Origin: Methanothermococcus thermolithotrophicus DSM 2095
GTDB taxonomy: Archaea > AGJL01 > Methanococci > Methanococcales > Methanococcaceae
DNA length: 64,000 nucleotides
Assembly (NCBI RefSeq): GCF_946463545.1
Contig: NZ_OX296583.1
Coordinates: 1,426,001 to 1,490,000 of the forward strand
Direction of reading: 5' to 3'
Shown here piece by piece: positions 1 to 8,709 of the stretch (position 1 is the stretch's first letter; the number at the start of each line of letters is the position of its first letter). A program made the position numbers and the translations under genes. The notes under the pieces are model-generated. The model was given only the letters and a program-made list of their open reading frames with translations. It made no database searches and was not told the DNA's origin.

Positions 1-53
1 AAGATAAACGATAGCCACCATTATTTGCTTTTTTATTTTAATTTTTCTTGAGT

Positions 54-199
54 TATAGTGGTGTGCAATTTGAGTAAACCAATCAATAATTGTAAATTGA
101 AATTGTAGTAAATAAACTTATATTTCAATTTAACGGCATATTTTATGTTTAAATAAAATTTAACCGTATTTATTAGTTAAGTAGTAATGCACACCACAT
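54..199. repeat. MITE-like repeat element, copy A (TGGTGTGCA ends)
   Basis: The stretch begins TATAGTGGTGTGCAATTT and ends AATGCACACCACATA, so its ends are inverted repeats. The reverse complement of 33283..33404 aligns to it along most of its length, sharing blocks such as TAAACC, ATCAATA, GTAAATTGAA, TAAATAAAC and TATTTTATGTTTA. It has no coding capacity. It fills most of the intergenic space before the first gene. I infer a non-autonomous mobile or structural repeat. Confidence 0.65.
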
Positions 200-224
200 A
201 TGTTTAATTTTTTAGGTGAACGAT

Positions 225-650
225 ATGGAGATAGATGTAAAAAAGATAGAAAAAGTTTTAAAGGAGCAAGGTTTTTTTATATATCCTACTACCAGCGGTC
301 TTGAGGAATTTCCAAGAATTGTTTGGGAGGGGGATAATTGGGAGGACTTTATAACTATAGCCAAAAGTGAAGGAATAAAAACAGTGTTTTTAAAAAAAGA
401 AATATTTAAAAAGGAACATATAGACTCCAATTTAGTGCATGCAAAAGATTCTGACGAAAAAATAAACGAATTTAACGCTAAAATTAAGTCATTTAGCAAA
501 TATATTAATAAAGTAGCTATTTTTACCATATACTGGATAAAAGATGACCTCATATATTCATTCACTAAAACTTCAAAATGGGCAGAAGAATTTTTAGATA
601 TCTCTGTTGAAGTAAAAGATTCTGAAAATCGAGAATTTATAGGAATGTAG
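225..650 (+). CDS. Hypothetical protein, 141 aa
   Basis: I do not recognise this protein. I place the start at the ATG at 225, five bases after an AGGTGA ribosome binding site; an upstream in-frame GTG at 216 lies inside that site. The protein is soluble, charged (rich in Lys, Glu and Asp) and has no signal peptide or membrane segment. An aromatic stretch around residue 105 (AIFTIYWIKDDLIY) looks like a buried beta strand. It stands alone between a repeat element and the convergent DedA gene. Codon use looks like that of its neighbours, so it is probably a real gene, but its function is unknown. Confidence 0.7.
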   Translation: MEIDVKKIEKVLKEQGFFIYPTTSGLEEFPRIVWEGDNWEDFITIAKSEGIKTVFLKKEIFKKEHIDSNLVHAKDSDEKINEFNAKIKSFSKYINKVAIFTIYWIKDDLIYSFTKTSKWAEEFLDISVEVKDSENREFIGM

Positions 651-689
651 AGGTTTTGGAATAATAAAACAAAAAATAATATTTTGAAT

Positions 690-1169
690 TTAAACAGTTA
701 ATCCAAATAATGCCCCTGCCTTATATCCAAAGTACGCTACTATCAAAAATCTTGGGAATCTTCCAATTAGGGTTCCAATGCTAAAGGGAATACATTTCAT
801 TTCAAAAATTCCTGCAAGCCAGGCGATAACTTTGTAAGGTAACGGTGTAAAACCTGCTATGGTAACTCCCCACACCCCATATTTGTTAAAAAAATCCTCC
901 CCTTTTATCAAGTATTTATCCCCAAATAATTTAATAAATACAGGATGTCCCAATTTGTTCCCGAGAAAATGCCCAAATAATCCACCAAATAGGGAACCTA
1001 TTGTAGCCACGATTGCAGAAATTATGGGATTTAATCCAAAAGCAGAAGCTCCCATTATAAATATATCTGGAGGCACTGGCTGAATAAAAGATTCAGTAAA
1101 TGCAACTAAAAAAATACCTAAGTAGCCGTAGTTATCAACTATGCTTTGCATTATTAAATATAAATCCAT
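690..1169 (-). CDS. DedA-family (SNARE-associated) membrane protein
   Basis: This 159 aa integral membrane protein belongs to the DedA/SNARE-associated family, some members of which act as lipid scramblases or undecaprenyl-phosphate flippases. The family signature is visible: an N-terminal re-entrant segment ([18 protein letters not shown]), a glycine-rich segment ([17 protein letters not shown]), then [20 protein letters not shown] and a final [14 protein letters not shown] segment. It is shorter than bacterial members (about 200 aa), as is common in methanogens. A GGTGG-like ribosome binding site precedes the ATG. It converges on the preceding gene. The family call is firm; the substrate is unknown. 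Confidence 0.85.
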   Translation of the reverse strand: MDLYLIMQSIVDNYGYLGIFLVAFTESFIQPVPPDIFIMGASAFGLNPIISAIVATIGSLFGGLFGHFLGNKLGHPVFIKLFGDKYLIKGEDFFNKYGVWGVTIAGFTPLPYKVIAWLAGIFEMKCIPFSIGTLIGRFPRFLIVAYFGYKAGALFGLTV

Positions 1170-1229
1170 ATTTCCACCATATGTTAAAAAAGTTTCATCT
1201 GAAACTTTAAAGTAATGTTAGGTTTGTTA

Positions 1230-1610
1230 TTATTCTTTAACTACAGTTCTTAAAATATCAGTTTGAGATACAACCCCAACAGGCTTGTTTTTATCATTTA
1301 CAACTAAAAGAGCTGATACATCTGCATGAACCATTATCTGAGCGGCATCTTTGACATCATCGTTTTCATTTATTTTTAGAATTTCTTTCAACGCAACATC
1401 CTTTACTTTTATGTCCATTAGTTCAAAAAGGCCCCTATTTACAAACACGTCAACAAGATCTCTGTAGCTTATAACTCCATTAATTTCGTCATCATCACCT
1501 ACAAAAACCCTCTTAATACCTTTTTCATGCATGGCTTTAAACGCCCCATACAGGCTTTCTTCCTCACTTATTTTGTAAATCTTTGGGCTCATAATTTCTT
1601 TTACTTTCAT
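1230..1610 (-). CDS. CBS-domain protein
   Basis: This 126 aa protein is a tandem CBS pair (Bateman module) and nothing else. The first CBS repeat covers about residues 1-60 (KVKEIMSPKIYKISEEESL... GVISYRDLVD). The second covers about 65-126 (VKDVALKEILKINENDDV... VGVVSQTDILRTV). Such modules bind adenosyl compounds and act as energy sensors for partner proteins. No effector domain is attached. The ATG follows a GGGGG-type ribosome binding site. It lies upstream of the DedA gene on the same strand with a 60-base gap, so the two may be cotranscribed. The partner is unknown. Confidence 0.85.
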   Translation of the reverse strand: MKVKEIMSPKIYKISEEESLYGAFKAMHEKGIKRVFVGDDDEINGVISYRDLVDVFVNRGLFELMDIKVKDVALKEILKINENDDVKDAAQIMVHADVSALLVVNDKNKPVGVVSQTDILRTVVKE

Positions 1611-1811
1611 AATATCCCCCGTCGATAAATTAATATAGTCGTAGATCGTATATAGAAGAAATGTATATTTGTGTCACATCTTACACACATACGTCATACT
1701 CGTATTATACTCATTTACTGTATTCAAATTAATTCTTATGAGTTATTTGATTATTCACAATATAATCCTTTTGGTAGCTGAACAAAAATCACGAACTTTA
1801 TCTCAGGTGAT

Positions 1812-2207
1812 ATGATGGGAAATCTAATACTAAAAACCCCTTGCAGTACTTTTACACTAGAAAGTATAATGTGCTGTGTTTTTGGACTTAAGGCATTTGA
1901 TGTTGCAGTATATTTCGAAATGTTAAAAAATGGACCTTCAAGAATAAACGAAATATCTGAGGCCCTAAATAGAGACAGAAGTACAATTCAAAGATCTGCT
2001 CAGAATTTAATGAATGCAGGACTTGTACACCGAAAGCAGATCAATATCAAAGAAGGAGGATATTTTTATAGATATGAAGCAGTACCTTTTTCAGAAGTAA
2101 AGGAATCTATAAAAGAATCCATGGAAAAATGGTGTAACGATGTTAAAAATTGGATAGATGAAATTGAAGAGGATGAAGCGATTAATATAGTAAAAAATCT
2201 GCTCTAA
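1812..2207 (+). CDS. Winged-helix transcriptional regulator (TrmB/MarR-like)
   Basis: This 131 aa protein carries a winged helix-turn-helix at residues 35-85 ([18 protein letters not shown], then [19 protein letters not shown] as recognition helix, then a wing with GGYFYRYE). That is the layout of archaeal TrmB/MarR-like regulators. The N-terminus holds three cysteines (CSTF, MCC) that might bind metal or sense redox. The C-terminal helix probably mediates dimerisation. It starts after a GGTGAT ribosome binding site; two adjacent ATGs (1812 and 1815) are possible. It ends 10 bases before the RNase Z gene and is probably cotranscribed with it. The target is unknown. Confidence 0.75.
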   Translation: MMGNLILKTPCSTFTLESIMCCVFGLKAFDVAVYFEMLKNGPSRINEISEALNRDRSTIQRSAQNLMNAGLVHRKQINIKEGGYFYRYEAVPFSEVKESIKESMEKWCNDVKNWIDEIEEDEAINIVKNLL

Positions 2208-2217
2208 AGGGATTGTT

Positions 2218-3174
2218 ATGAAACTAACTTTTTTAGGAACTGGAGCAGCAATACCTACTAAAAATAGAGCTCACTCATCCATGGGATTAAAATACAATGG
2301 TGAAGTTTTTTTATTTGACTGTGGAGAAAACACTCAAAGACAAATTATATTTACAGACATATCCCCTATGAAAATAGATAACATTTTTATATCCCATCTT
2401 CATGGTGACCATATATTGGGGCTTCCAGGACTTCTTCAATCTATAGCTTTTCAGGGAAGAAAAGAACCTATAAATATTTACGGACCTGTGGAAACTAAAG
2501 ATACAGTTGAAAACATATTAAAAATAGGCTATCATTCTGTAGATTATGAAATCAATGTCCATGAGCTCAGTTCAAAAAATCCTGAAAAAATAATAGATAA
2601 TGAGAATTATGAAGTCTATTCTTATCCTGTAAGCCACTCTGTTCCTTCTTTGGGATATGTCTTTAGGGAAAAGAAAAAACCAAGGCTGGATATGAAAAAA
2701 GCCATTGAGTTAGGTGTTAATATTGGGCCTGACCTAAAAAAATTGAAATCAGGCATTCCTGTGAAATCAAAAGATGGAAATTTAATTCATCCTGAAGACG
2801 TACTTTTACCCCCTAAGAAAGGAATTTGTGTAGGGTACAGTGGAGATACACTACCTTTGGAAGATTTTGGTGAATTTTTGAAGGAATTGGGCTGTAGCAT
2901 ACTCGTTCATGAAGCTACCTTTGACAGCACAAAGAAGAACAATGCCATAGAGACCATGCATTCAACAGTTGAAGATGCATTCAATGTTGCACAAATTGCC
3001 AATGTTAAAACACTTATTCTTACGCATATTTCTGCAAGATATGATGATGACATTTCCCCATATCTAAATGAAATAAATGATATTACGAAAAGAAATAATA
3101 ATCTAGATATTGAAATTTTAGTGGCTGAAGACTTGATGGAATATCCTTTGAAGCAAGGTCGTTCTAAGAATTAA
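2218..3174 (+). CDS. rnz: Ribonuclease Z
   Basis: This 318 aa metallo-beta-lactamase fold endonuclease removes the 3' trailer from tRNA precursors. It shows the family order: N-terminal [10 protein letters not shown], the zinc motif [13 protein letters not shown] (HxHxDH), a second metal His in [15 protein letters not shown], then HEATF and LTHISARY near the C-terminus. Length matches the short-form RNase Z of archaea and bacteria. It follows the HTH regulator by 10 bases in the same direction. Confidence 0.95.
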   Translation: MKLTFLGTGAAIPTKNRAHSSMGLKYNGEVFLFDCGENTQRQIIFTDISPMKIDNIFISHLHGDHILGLPGLLQSIAFQGRKEPINIYGPVETKDTVENILKIGYHSVDYEINVHELSSKNPEKIIDNENYEVYSYPVSHSVPSLGYVFREKKKPRLDMKKAIELGVNIGPDLKKLKSGIPVKSKDGNLIHPEDVLLPPKKGICVGYSGDTLPLEDFGEFLKELGCSILVHEATFDSTKKNNAIETMHSTVEDAFNVAQIANVKTLILTHISARYDDDISPYLNEINDITKRNNNLDIEILVAEDLMEYPLKQGRSKN

Positions 3175-3274
3175 GTAAATACCATTAAATCCAACATAAT
3201 ATTAATTTAATTGATAATGGCATATGAATATAGCATATGAATAAATAGTATACGATACGTTGGTGGTGATTAAT

Positions 3275-3853
3275 ATGACAAAGTACTTTGAATATCCTGG
3301 AGTTGAAAATACGGAAGAAACCTTAAAACTTGCAGTTGAAAGGGCAAAAGAGGGAGAAATAAAGGATATAGTTGTAGCGTCATCATATGGTGAAACTGCT
3401 AAAAAGCTTTTAGATATTGTAGAAAAAGAAAATTTGGATTTAAATGTTATCGTTGTAACTTATCACCAAGGATTCCATGGAGAAGATGTTAAATCCTTGG
3501 ATGAAGATACTGCAAGAGCTCTAAAGGAAAGAGGAGCAAAAATATACATGGGAACTCATGCCTTAAGTGGAGTTGAAAGGGGAATATCAAGAAAACTTGG
3601 AGGTTATGGCCCAGTTGAAGTAATCGCAGACACTTTAAGGACGTTTGGACATGGTTTAAAGGTTTGTTATGAAATAACGGTAATGGCTGCAGATGGTGGT
3701 TTAATTTCTACTAAAAAAGAAGTAATAGCAATAGGTGGAAGAAGTAGGGGAGCTGATACAGCAGTTGTTATAAAACCTGCAAACATGAACAACTTCTTTG
3801 ATATTGAGTTGAAAGAAATAATATGCATGCCGAGAAATAAGAAAAAACAGTAA
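3275..3853 (+). CDS. Pyruvate kinase alpha/beta-like domain protein
   Basis: This 192 aa protein matches the stand-alone pyruvate kinase C-terminal domain family found in methanogens. Visible features are [19 protein letters not shown] near residue 35, [16 protein letters not shown] mid-protein, and a glycine-rich end ([20 protein letters not shown]). It lacks the pyruvate kinase catalytic barrel, so it is not an enzyme of that type; its role is unknown. I chose the ATG at 3275, which follows GGTGGTGATT, over the in-frame GTG at 3260 that lies inside that sequence. It precedes selD in the same direction. Confidence 0.8.
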   Translation: MTKYFEYPGVENTEETLKLAVERAKEGEIKDIVVASSYGETAKKLLDIVEKENLDLNVIVVTYHQGFHGEDVKSLDEDTARALKERGAKIYMGTHALSGVERGISRKLGGYGPVEVIADTLRTFGHGLKVCYEITVMAADGGLISTKKEVIAIGGRSRGADTAVVIKPANMNNFFDIELKEIICMPRNKKKQ

Positions 3854-3911
3854 AAAGGTAAAAAGATAAAATAACATAAAGATAATAATAGTAAAATCCA
3901 TATCTAAATTG

Positions 3912-4964
3912 ATGGTGATAGTTATTACAAACAATGACAACATTAAACTAACCGAAATGGTACGGCTACATGGATGAGCATGCAAACTTCCCAACACCGA
4001 ATTAGAATATTTAGTTAAGGACATAATATCTAAGGACGATTTGGCAGGAGCTCATGTTGGATTGGGTGATGATGCTGCAGTAATTATTAGAAATGACCTT
4101 GCAATTGTAAAGACTGTGGATGTATTCACACCGATTGTAGACGACCCCTACCTGCAGGGAAAAATAGCGGCCTGCAACTCTATAAGCGATGTCTATGCCA
4201 TGGGAATCTTGGATGTAATTGGAGTATTAGTCATATTGGGAATTCCAGAGGCCCTTCCAATCCCTATGGCTAAAGAACTACTCAAAGGTTTCCAAGACTT
4301 TTGCAGAGAAAATGAAACCACCATAATCGGGGGCCATACAATCTTAAACCCTTGGCCTTTGATAGGTGGTTCAGTAACTGGAGTCGGAAAAAAAGAAGAC
4401 ATACTAACAAAGGCAGGAGCAAAAGAAGGTGATGTCCTAATACTAACAAAACCGTTAGGTACTCAGACGGCAATGGCCCTATCGAGGGTTACTGAAGAAT
4501 TTGAAGACCTTTTAGACATTGAAAAGCCAGAAAAAGAATACATAATAAACAAGGCGATAGAGTTAATGACTACTTCAAACAGAAAAGCCCTTTTAATACT
4601 TAGAAAACTGGAAGAAGGACTTAATGAAAAAGTAGCCAATGCAATGACTGATATAACAGGTTTTGGATTACTTGGACACAGCAATGAAATGGCCGAGCAA
4701 AGTAATGTGGAAATAGAAATAAACAGGCTCCCATTGATAAAAAATACTGGGCGGCTATCTTCAATGTTTGGACATTCTCTGTTAAAAGGTACTGGTGCAG
4801 AAACTGCAGGGGGATTGTTAATCTCTGTAAAAAAACAGTACAAAGACGCACTTATTGAAGAATTACAGAAAAATCAATGTTACGCATTTGAAGTTGGGAC
4901 AGTTAAAAAATCCGGTGTTGGGAAGGCATACTTAAGAGATGATGTTGAGATATTGGAGGTTTAA
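3912..4964 (+). CDS. selD: Selenophosphate synthetase, selenocysteine-containing
   Basis: SelD makes selenophosphate from selenide and ATP, the selenium donor for selenocysteine and selenouridine. The reading frame runs through an in-frame TGA at 3975-3977. The residues around it read KLTEMVRLHG-U-ACKLPNTE, which is the SelD active-site motif where other members have Cys. The catalytic Lys follows two residues later. The ATP-binding part follows (GLGDDAAVI, then IIGGHT and TDITGFGLLGH). With TGA read as Sec (residue 22) the protein is 350 aa, normal for SelD. A SECIS hairpin lies 4 bases after the stop. No strong ribosome binding site precedes the ATG at 3912, so the exact start is uncertain (GTG 3915 or ATG 3957 are alternatives). 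A standard gene caller would start it at TTG 4041 and lose the active site. Confidence 0.93.
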
Positions 4965-4967
4965 GCC

Positions 4968-4998
4968 AATACGCCGAACCCTTTAAGGGAGGCGTATT
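4968..4998 (+). promoter_or_regulatory. Archaeal SECIS element in the selD 3' UTR
   Basis: The sequence folds as an 8-base-pair lower stem (AATACGCC with GGCGTATT), an asymmetric internal loop with GAA on the 5' side and a single A on the 3' side, a 3-bp CCC/GGG upper stem and a TTTAA loop. That is exactly the archaeal SECIS consensus known from Methanococcales. It lies just after the selD stop, where archaeal SECIS elements act. Confidence 0.93.
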
Positions 4999-5078
4999 TT
5001 AAATATTGGTTTTGAGGCATTATTAGACCTGAACTTATGATATTTTAAAGATCGAAATTTCATAAGGCTAAAAATAAT

Positions 5079-5237
5079 TTAACCTCTACTAACTTCGAAA
5101 ATCCTTTTACAGTTGGGACACATAATTTTTTTCCCTACCACTCTTAAAACCATTTCACAGGACGGGCATTCAACCTCTATAACTTTTAGGTCTTCTAAAT
5201 CTACTGATGTATATCTGTTTATTTCTTCGAAATCCAT
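5079..5237 (-). CDS. Small zinc-ribbon protein, 52 aa
   Basis: The reverse strand encodes a short protein starting MDFEEINRYTSVDLEDLKVIEV and containing two CxxC pairs (CPSCEMVLRVVG and CPNCKRIFEV) about 15 residues apart, a single zinc ribbon. A GGGA-type ribosome binding site precedes the ATG. It lies alone between selD and the prepilin gene. Small zinc ribbons of this sort are common in archaea; the role is not known. Confidence 0.8.
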   Translation of the reverse strand: MDFEEINRYTSVDLEDLKVIEVECPSCEMVLRVVGKKIMCPNCKRIFEVSRG

Positions 5238-5350
5238 TTTTTCCCTACATAAATTGTTAGTATGGTAGTACTATGCATAATAATTTATAGTTAATAATGT
5301 TTATTGTTATATTAAATATGGGTTTTAAAACATTCGGAAATAGTGACACT

Positions 5351-5575
5351 ATGAGAATATTTTCCAAGCTGCTCGGAAACAGAGGGCAGATATCTATTGA
5401 GTTTGGGCTTTTAGTTTTTGCAGTTGTGGTAGCTGCCACCGTTATATCGTACTATCATATCCAATCCATTAAAGCTTCAGGGAAAGTAGCAAATAGGACA
5501 GCTATAAGTGTGGTCGAAAAATACGATAGTGCAGTAAGCTCTTTTGTAGATTCAGTAAAGAATTTAAGTAATTAG
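5351..5575 (+). CDS. Class III (type IV pilin-like) prepilin
   Basis: The protein is 74 aa from the ATG at 5351. It has a short basic leader (MRIFSKLLGNRG) followed by QISIEFGLLVFAVVVAATVIS, the class III signal with conserved Gln, Ser and Glu at positions +1, +3 and +5 after the processing site. Methanococcal pilins of this class are cut by the dedicated peptidase EppA. The hydrophobic stretch forms the pilus core helix. An in-frame ATG at 5297 would give a longer, less typical leader. The next gene starts 8 bases after the stop but is functionally unrelated. Confidence 0.85.
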   Translation: MRIFSKLLGNRGQISIEFGLLVFAVVVAATVISYYHIQSIKASGKVANRTAISVVEKYDSAVSSFVDSVKNLSN

Positions 5576-5583
5576 GTGAGATC

Positions 5584-5988
5584 GTGGAATATATTGAGCT
5601 AAATGGAAGAGTTATTTCTAAAGGAATTGTAGAAGGCGAAGCAATAGTTTCAAAATCGCCTATTTCATTTTTAGGTGGTGTTAGTGAAGAAGGGATAATT
5701 ACGGATAAAGATAACGAGCTGTACGGTCAAAGTATAAAGGATAAAATATTAGTTTTTCCAAATGGTAAAGGTAGTACGGTAGGTTCGTATGTTATTTACG
5801 CTCTTGCAAAAAAAGGGATCTTAAAAGGAATAGTAAACAAGGAGTGCGAACCTATTGTGGCGACCGGTGCCATACTGGGAAAGATACCATTGGTTGATAA
5901 AGTTGAAATTGAAAAAATCGAGAATGGCAACATATTAATAGTTGATGGAAATAATGGTATTGTCAAAATAGCGAAACAAACTCCATAG
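5584..5988 (+). CDS. Aconitase X swivel-domain protein (phosphomevalonate dehydratase small subunit)
   Basis: This 134 aa protein is the DUF126/aconitase-X swivel domain, the small subunit of archaeal phosphomevalonate dehydratase in the modified mevalonate pathway for isoprenoid lipids. The family signatures are LNGRVISKGIVEGEAIVS, a central LVFPNGKGSTVGSYVIYAL and KECEPIVATGAILGKIPLVD. The start is GTG at 5584 preceded by GGTGAG. The large catalytic subunit (DUF521) is not in this window, so the enzyme must be assembled from separate loci, as is usual in methanogens. Confidence 0.88.
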   Translation: MEYIELNGRVISKGIVEGEAIVSKSPISFLGGVSEEGIITDKDNELYGQSIKDKILVFPNGKGSTVGSYVIYALAKKGILKGIVNKECEPIVATGAILGKIPLVDKVEIEKIENGNILIVDGNNGIVKIAKQTP

Positions 5989-6019
5989 GGATTTGCTGTT
6001 AGTCGAATCATAGGTTGAA

Positions 6020-6206
6020 TAAAAATTACTTCGTAATCTCGACAAAATCCTTCAGATTTTGTGAGTCTCGACGAAACCGAAGGTTTCGTGAGTCTCGACA
6101 AAAATTCAAAGAATTTTTGTGAGTCAGCGAATCCTTTGGATTCGCTTCGACAGCAAATCGAAGATTTGCTTCGATGTCGATTCACGAAACCAAGGTTTTG
6201 TCGAAA
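6020..6206. repeat. Tandem array of palindromic repeats with conserved separators
   Basis: A run of at least six short perfect or near-perfect hairpins, for example around AAATC-CTTCA-GATTT, GAAACC-GA-AGGTTTC, AAAAATTC-AAA-GAATTTTT and GCGAATCC-TT-TGGATTCGC. They are joined by repeated separators of the form GTGAGTCTCGAC or CTTCGACAGC. The stems differ while the separators are kept. The same type of array occurs inside the hel308 intein (31196..31311) and in 38245..38300. Confidence 0.75.
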
Positions 6207-6302
6207 AAGGGAATAGATTGTAATTACTTATCTATTTTACCATATTTAATTAGTATTTATACATTAAAATATTTAATTTAGATTATAATAGGACGTGATG
6301 TT

Positions 6303-7382
6303 ATGGAGAAAATATACGAATATCAAAGATTTTCAAATCCTAAGCCCAAATCCCGAGGAGATGCCAATCCATTTAAAAAGATTCCGACAATTCTATATCC
6401 TGATGAGCTCATGGATAAGGCATATAGAAGGTCTGAAAAAGTAGCGGGCGAGTTGAGAACAACAACCCGTGGATTGAGTAATATTAAGTCAAAAATCATT
6501 GAAGAGAATAAAATAAGGACTACAACGTCGGTAATTTCAGACAATCTCTTAAAGATTGTAAAGAAAACTCCAACAGTAGATAATCTAGACCCGTTTTATA
6601 GGGAGCTCTTGGAGATTTTGGTTGGTACAGATGAATTTAAAAAATCCCTTGGAGCTATTCAATGGGCTTCGGAATTGGTTAAGAAACTTGGTGGAATGTA
6701 TGCCAGAAGAGTTAGAAGGGCAAAATCCCCTCAACATGCATCAATAATAAGAAAAGAATTCATAGGAAGGGTTTCATCAGTATTGAAACAGATTTATCCA
6801 AACATGGCATTTCTTGCAGTTTCAAGGGAAAAGTTAAAGAATATCCCAACTGTGAAAGATCTTCCAACTGTGGTAATTGCAGGTTATCCAAATGTTGGTA
6901 AATCCACACTATTAAGAAAGTTAACTGATGCAGAACCTGAAATTAACTCCTACCCATTTACAACAAAGGGGCTAAATATAGGATATACCCAGTCTGGGAT
7001 CCAGATAATAGATACACCAGGAGTTTTGGATAGGCCTTTGTACGAAAGAAACGACATAGAGCTAAATGCAGTTATTGCACTTAACTATTTGGCTGATATG
7101 ATACTATTTGTAATAGACCCAACTGAATACTGCGGTTACACAGTCGAAGAACAACTAAATCTCTTAAATGAAGTTAAAGAAACATTTGAAGTTCCAGTTG
7201 TTGTGGTAATTAACAAAATAGATATTGAAGAAAACAAAGATAAACTGGAAAGACTATCTATCCCATCAGAAGATATAGCCGAAATTATTAAAATATCCTC
7301 CCAGACAGGTCAGGGATTGGATGAAGTTAATAAAGTAATCAGAAAAGTTTTAAAAGAGACTGGAAGATTGGATAGCCAATAA
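6303..7382 (+). CDS. Nog1/Obg-family GTPase
   Basis: This 359 aa protein matches archaeal Nog1-like GTPases, which act in large ribosomal subunit assembly. The N-terminal helical domain covers about residues 1-180. The G domain follows with G1 AGYPNVGKSTLL, the Thr of G2 in PFTTKGLNIGY, G3 IDTPGVLDRP, G4 VVVINKIDI and a G5-like ISSQTGQGLDEV. A GGACGTG-type ribosome binding site precedes the ATG. It stands alone, downstream of the palindrome array. Confidence 0.92.
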   Translation: MEKIYEYQRFSNPKPKSRGDANPFKKIPTILYPDELMDKAYRRSEKVAGELRTTTRGLSNIKSKIIEENKIRTTTSVISDNLLKIVKKTPTVDNLDPFYRELLEILVGTDEFKKSLGAIQWASELVKKLGGMYARRVRRAKSPQHASIIRKEFIGRVSSVLKQIYPNMAFLAVSREKLKNIPTVKDLPTVVIAGYPNVGKSTLLRKLTDAEPEINSYPFTTKGLNIGYTQSGIQIIDTPGVLDRPLYERNDIELNAVIALNYLADMILFVIDPTEYCGYTVEEQLNLLNEVKETFEVPVVVVINKIDIEENKDKLERLSIPSEDIAEIIKISSQTGQGLDEVNKVIRKVLKETGRLDSQ

Positions 7383-7384
7383 TA

Positions 7385-8041
7385 TTATTTATTTTGAATG
7401 GATTTATAGCTCTTAAATCCACCAACTAATCTTTTAACCTTAAAACCCATTAATTTTAAAATAAATGCTACAGTCTGGCTTCTCATGCCGCCTCTTGCAC
7501 AAAATACAACAAGTGTTTTATTTTTATCCAATTTTAGAGCTTCTTTTACTATTCTATCGATTGCTTTTGGAATTATTTCCACAGCTAAATCCATGGCTTT
7601 ATCCTTACCTTCTTTTTTGTAAATTTTACTTATGGATATATGCTCATCGGTTAAAAACAGCGGGATATTCACGGCATTTGGAATTGTTTTTTCGGCATAT
7701 TCCTTTGGGGTCCTTGCATCCACTAAAATAAATTCATCTTCATTCATTTTTTCAAGTTCTTCAATTGTTAGGAGCTCCTCAGTTAGTTCCTTACCTATTG
7801 AATCTAAATATTTTTTAATGTCTATTGGTTCAAAATATATTAATTCACCTTGATACTCTACAGTTTTTGGAGAATTTATTTTTTTAGATTCTTTCAAAAT
7901 AAATGATGCTAAATCTCCGCCTATCTTTCCAGCCAATATATTTTTACCGTTTGTTATCATTTTTTTACCGTCTTTTAAACGTATGGCTAGTACGACATTT
8001 TCCTTGAATGTTAAAAGTCTTGATAGTATTTCCTCATCCAT
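7385..8041 (-). CDS. Split SelU, rhodanese subunit (tRNA 2-selenouridine synthase N-terminal part)
   Basis: The C-terminal 125 residues match the rhodanese half of bacterial SelU/MnmH: VDARTPKEYAEKTIPNAVNI, then an LFLTDEHISISKIYKKEGKD stretch, then the active-site loop VVFCARGGMRSQTV with the catalytic Cys, and RLVGGFKSYK. SelU replaces sulfur by selenium in the wobble uridine of certain tRNAs. The first 85 residues are an extra domain not in bacterial SelU. Its pattern (KDGKKMITNGKNILAGKIGG) vaguely resembles the XdhC N-terminal domain; this is inference. It follows the P-loop partner gene by 8 bases and is certainly cotranscribed. Confidence 0.85.
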   Translation of the reverse strand: MDEEILSRLLTFKENVVLAIRLKDGKKMITNGKNILAGKIGGDLASFILKESKKINSPKTVEYQGELIYFEPIDIKKYLDSIGKELTEELLTIEELEKMNEDEFILVDARTPKEYAEKTIPNAVNIPLFLTDEHISISKIYKKEGKDKAMDLAVEIIPKAIDRIVKEALKLDKNKTLVVFCARGGMRSQTVAFILKLMGFKVKRLVGGFKSYKSIQNK

Positions 8042-8049
8042 AATTATCC

Positions 8050-8709
8050 CTAATTCTTTAATCCATGTTTTTTTAGTTTCTCGTTAATGAAGTTATTAAC
8101 TACATCTGCTGATTCTAAGGTATTTTCATTATAAATCACCAGATCAGGCTCTATTTTTTTGATATGCCTTAAATAGTGCTGTCTGTACAGTTTTTCTTCC
8201 ACAATTACCGCAGCTTCGTAGTATTCGTCATTGTTTACAAGTTCGATAATTCTATCCAAGGCTTCAAGTGCGTCTTTCCTCCTTAAAGAGTTTTTTAATA
8301 GAATAAACTTTGATAGGAGGATTTCTTTTTCTTTCTCGTTGTTTGGTAGATAGTACTTTAGGAGCCTTTTTATTTGGCAGTGATATGGGCAATCTATTAC
8401 AATTTTGTAGTTGTAGCTTTTAATATTGGAAAAAGGCCCTGGAATGATTAGTTTTTTTGCTCCGCCTATTTTTCTTCCTTCGAATTCTGTAACGCAGTAT
8501 CCTGCTTTTTTGGCTTTTTCATACTGTTTATTTAGCAGGTGATCGAATTCCTCCTGACTCCGTTGTTTTAAATTATATAAATCTCCCAAAACACTACCTC
8601 TCGTGTTTCCGCATGCTTCAATATCCACCACTGGATGAAATTTCTTTAATTCCTGTAAAATTTCCGTTTTTCCACAACCGGTCTTACCAAATAATCCAAA
8701 AATAATCAT
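8050..8709 (-). CDS. Split SelU, P-loop subunit (tRNA 2-selenouridine synthase C-terminal part)
   Basis: This 219 aa protein has a Walker A motif (GLFGKTGCGKTEIL) followed by VVDIEACGNTRGSVLGDL, the signature that in bacterial SelU reads as Leu-Glu-x-x-Ala-x-His-Arg-Gly-Ser. QRSQEEFDHLL and EFEGRKIGG also match the SelU tRNA-binding/ATPase half. The bacterial enzyme is a single protein of about 360 aa; here the halves are separate genes in the order ATPase then rhodanese. With selD nearby, a selenium-modified tRNA is implied. Confidence 0.85.
   Translation of the reverse strand: MIIFGLFGKTGCGKTEILQELKKFHPVVDIEACGNTRGSVLGDLYNLKQRSQEEFDHLLNKQYEKAKKAGYCVTEFEGRKIGGAKKLIIPGPFSNIKSYNYKIVIDCPYHCQIKRLLKYYLPNNEKEKEILLSKFILLKNSLRRKDALEALDRIIELVNNDEYYEAAVIVEEKLYRQHYLRHIKKIEPDLVIYNENTLESADVVNNFINEKLKKHGLKN

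Noticed and set aside
3975-3977. In-frame stop that would make selD a pseudogene or shorten it to TTG 4041
   Set aside because: The TGA is at the known Sec position and a consensus SECIS follows the gene.
6020-6206. Repeat array that might be a CRISPR
   Set aside because: The repeated parts are short separators, the varied parts are palindromes rather than unique spacers, and spacing is irregular.
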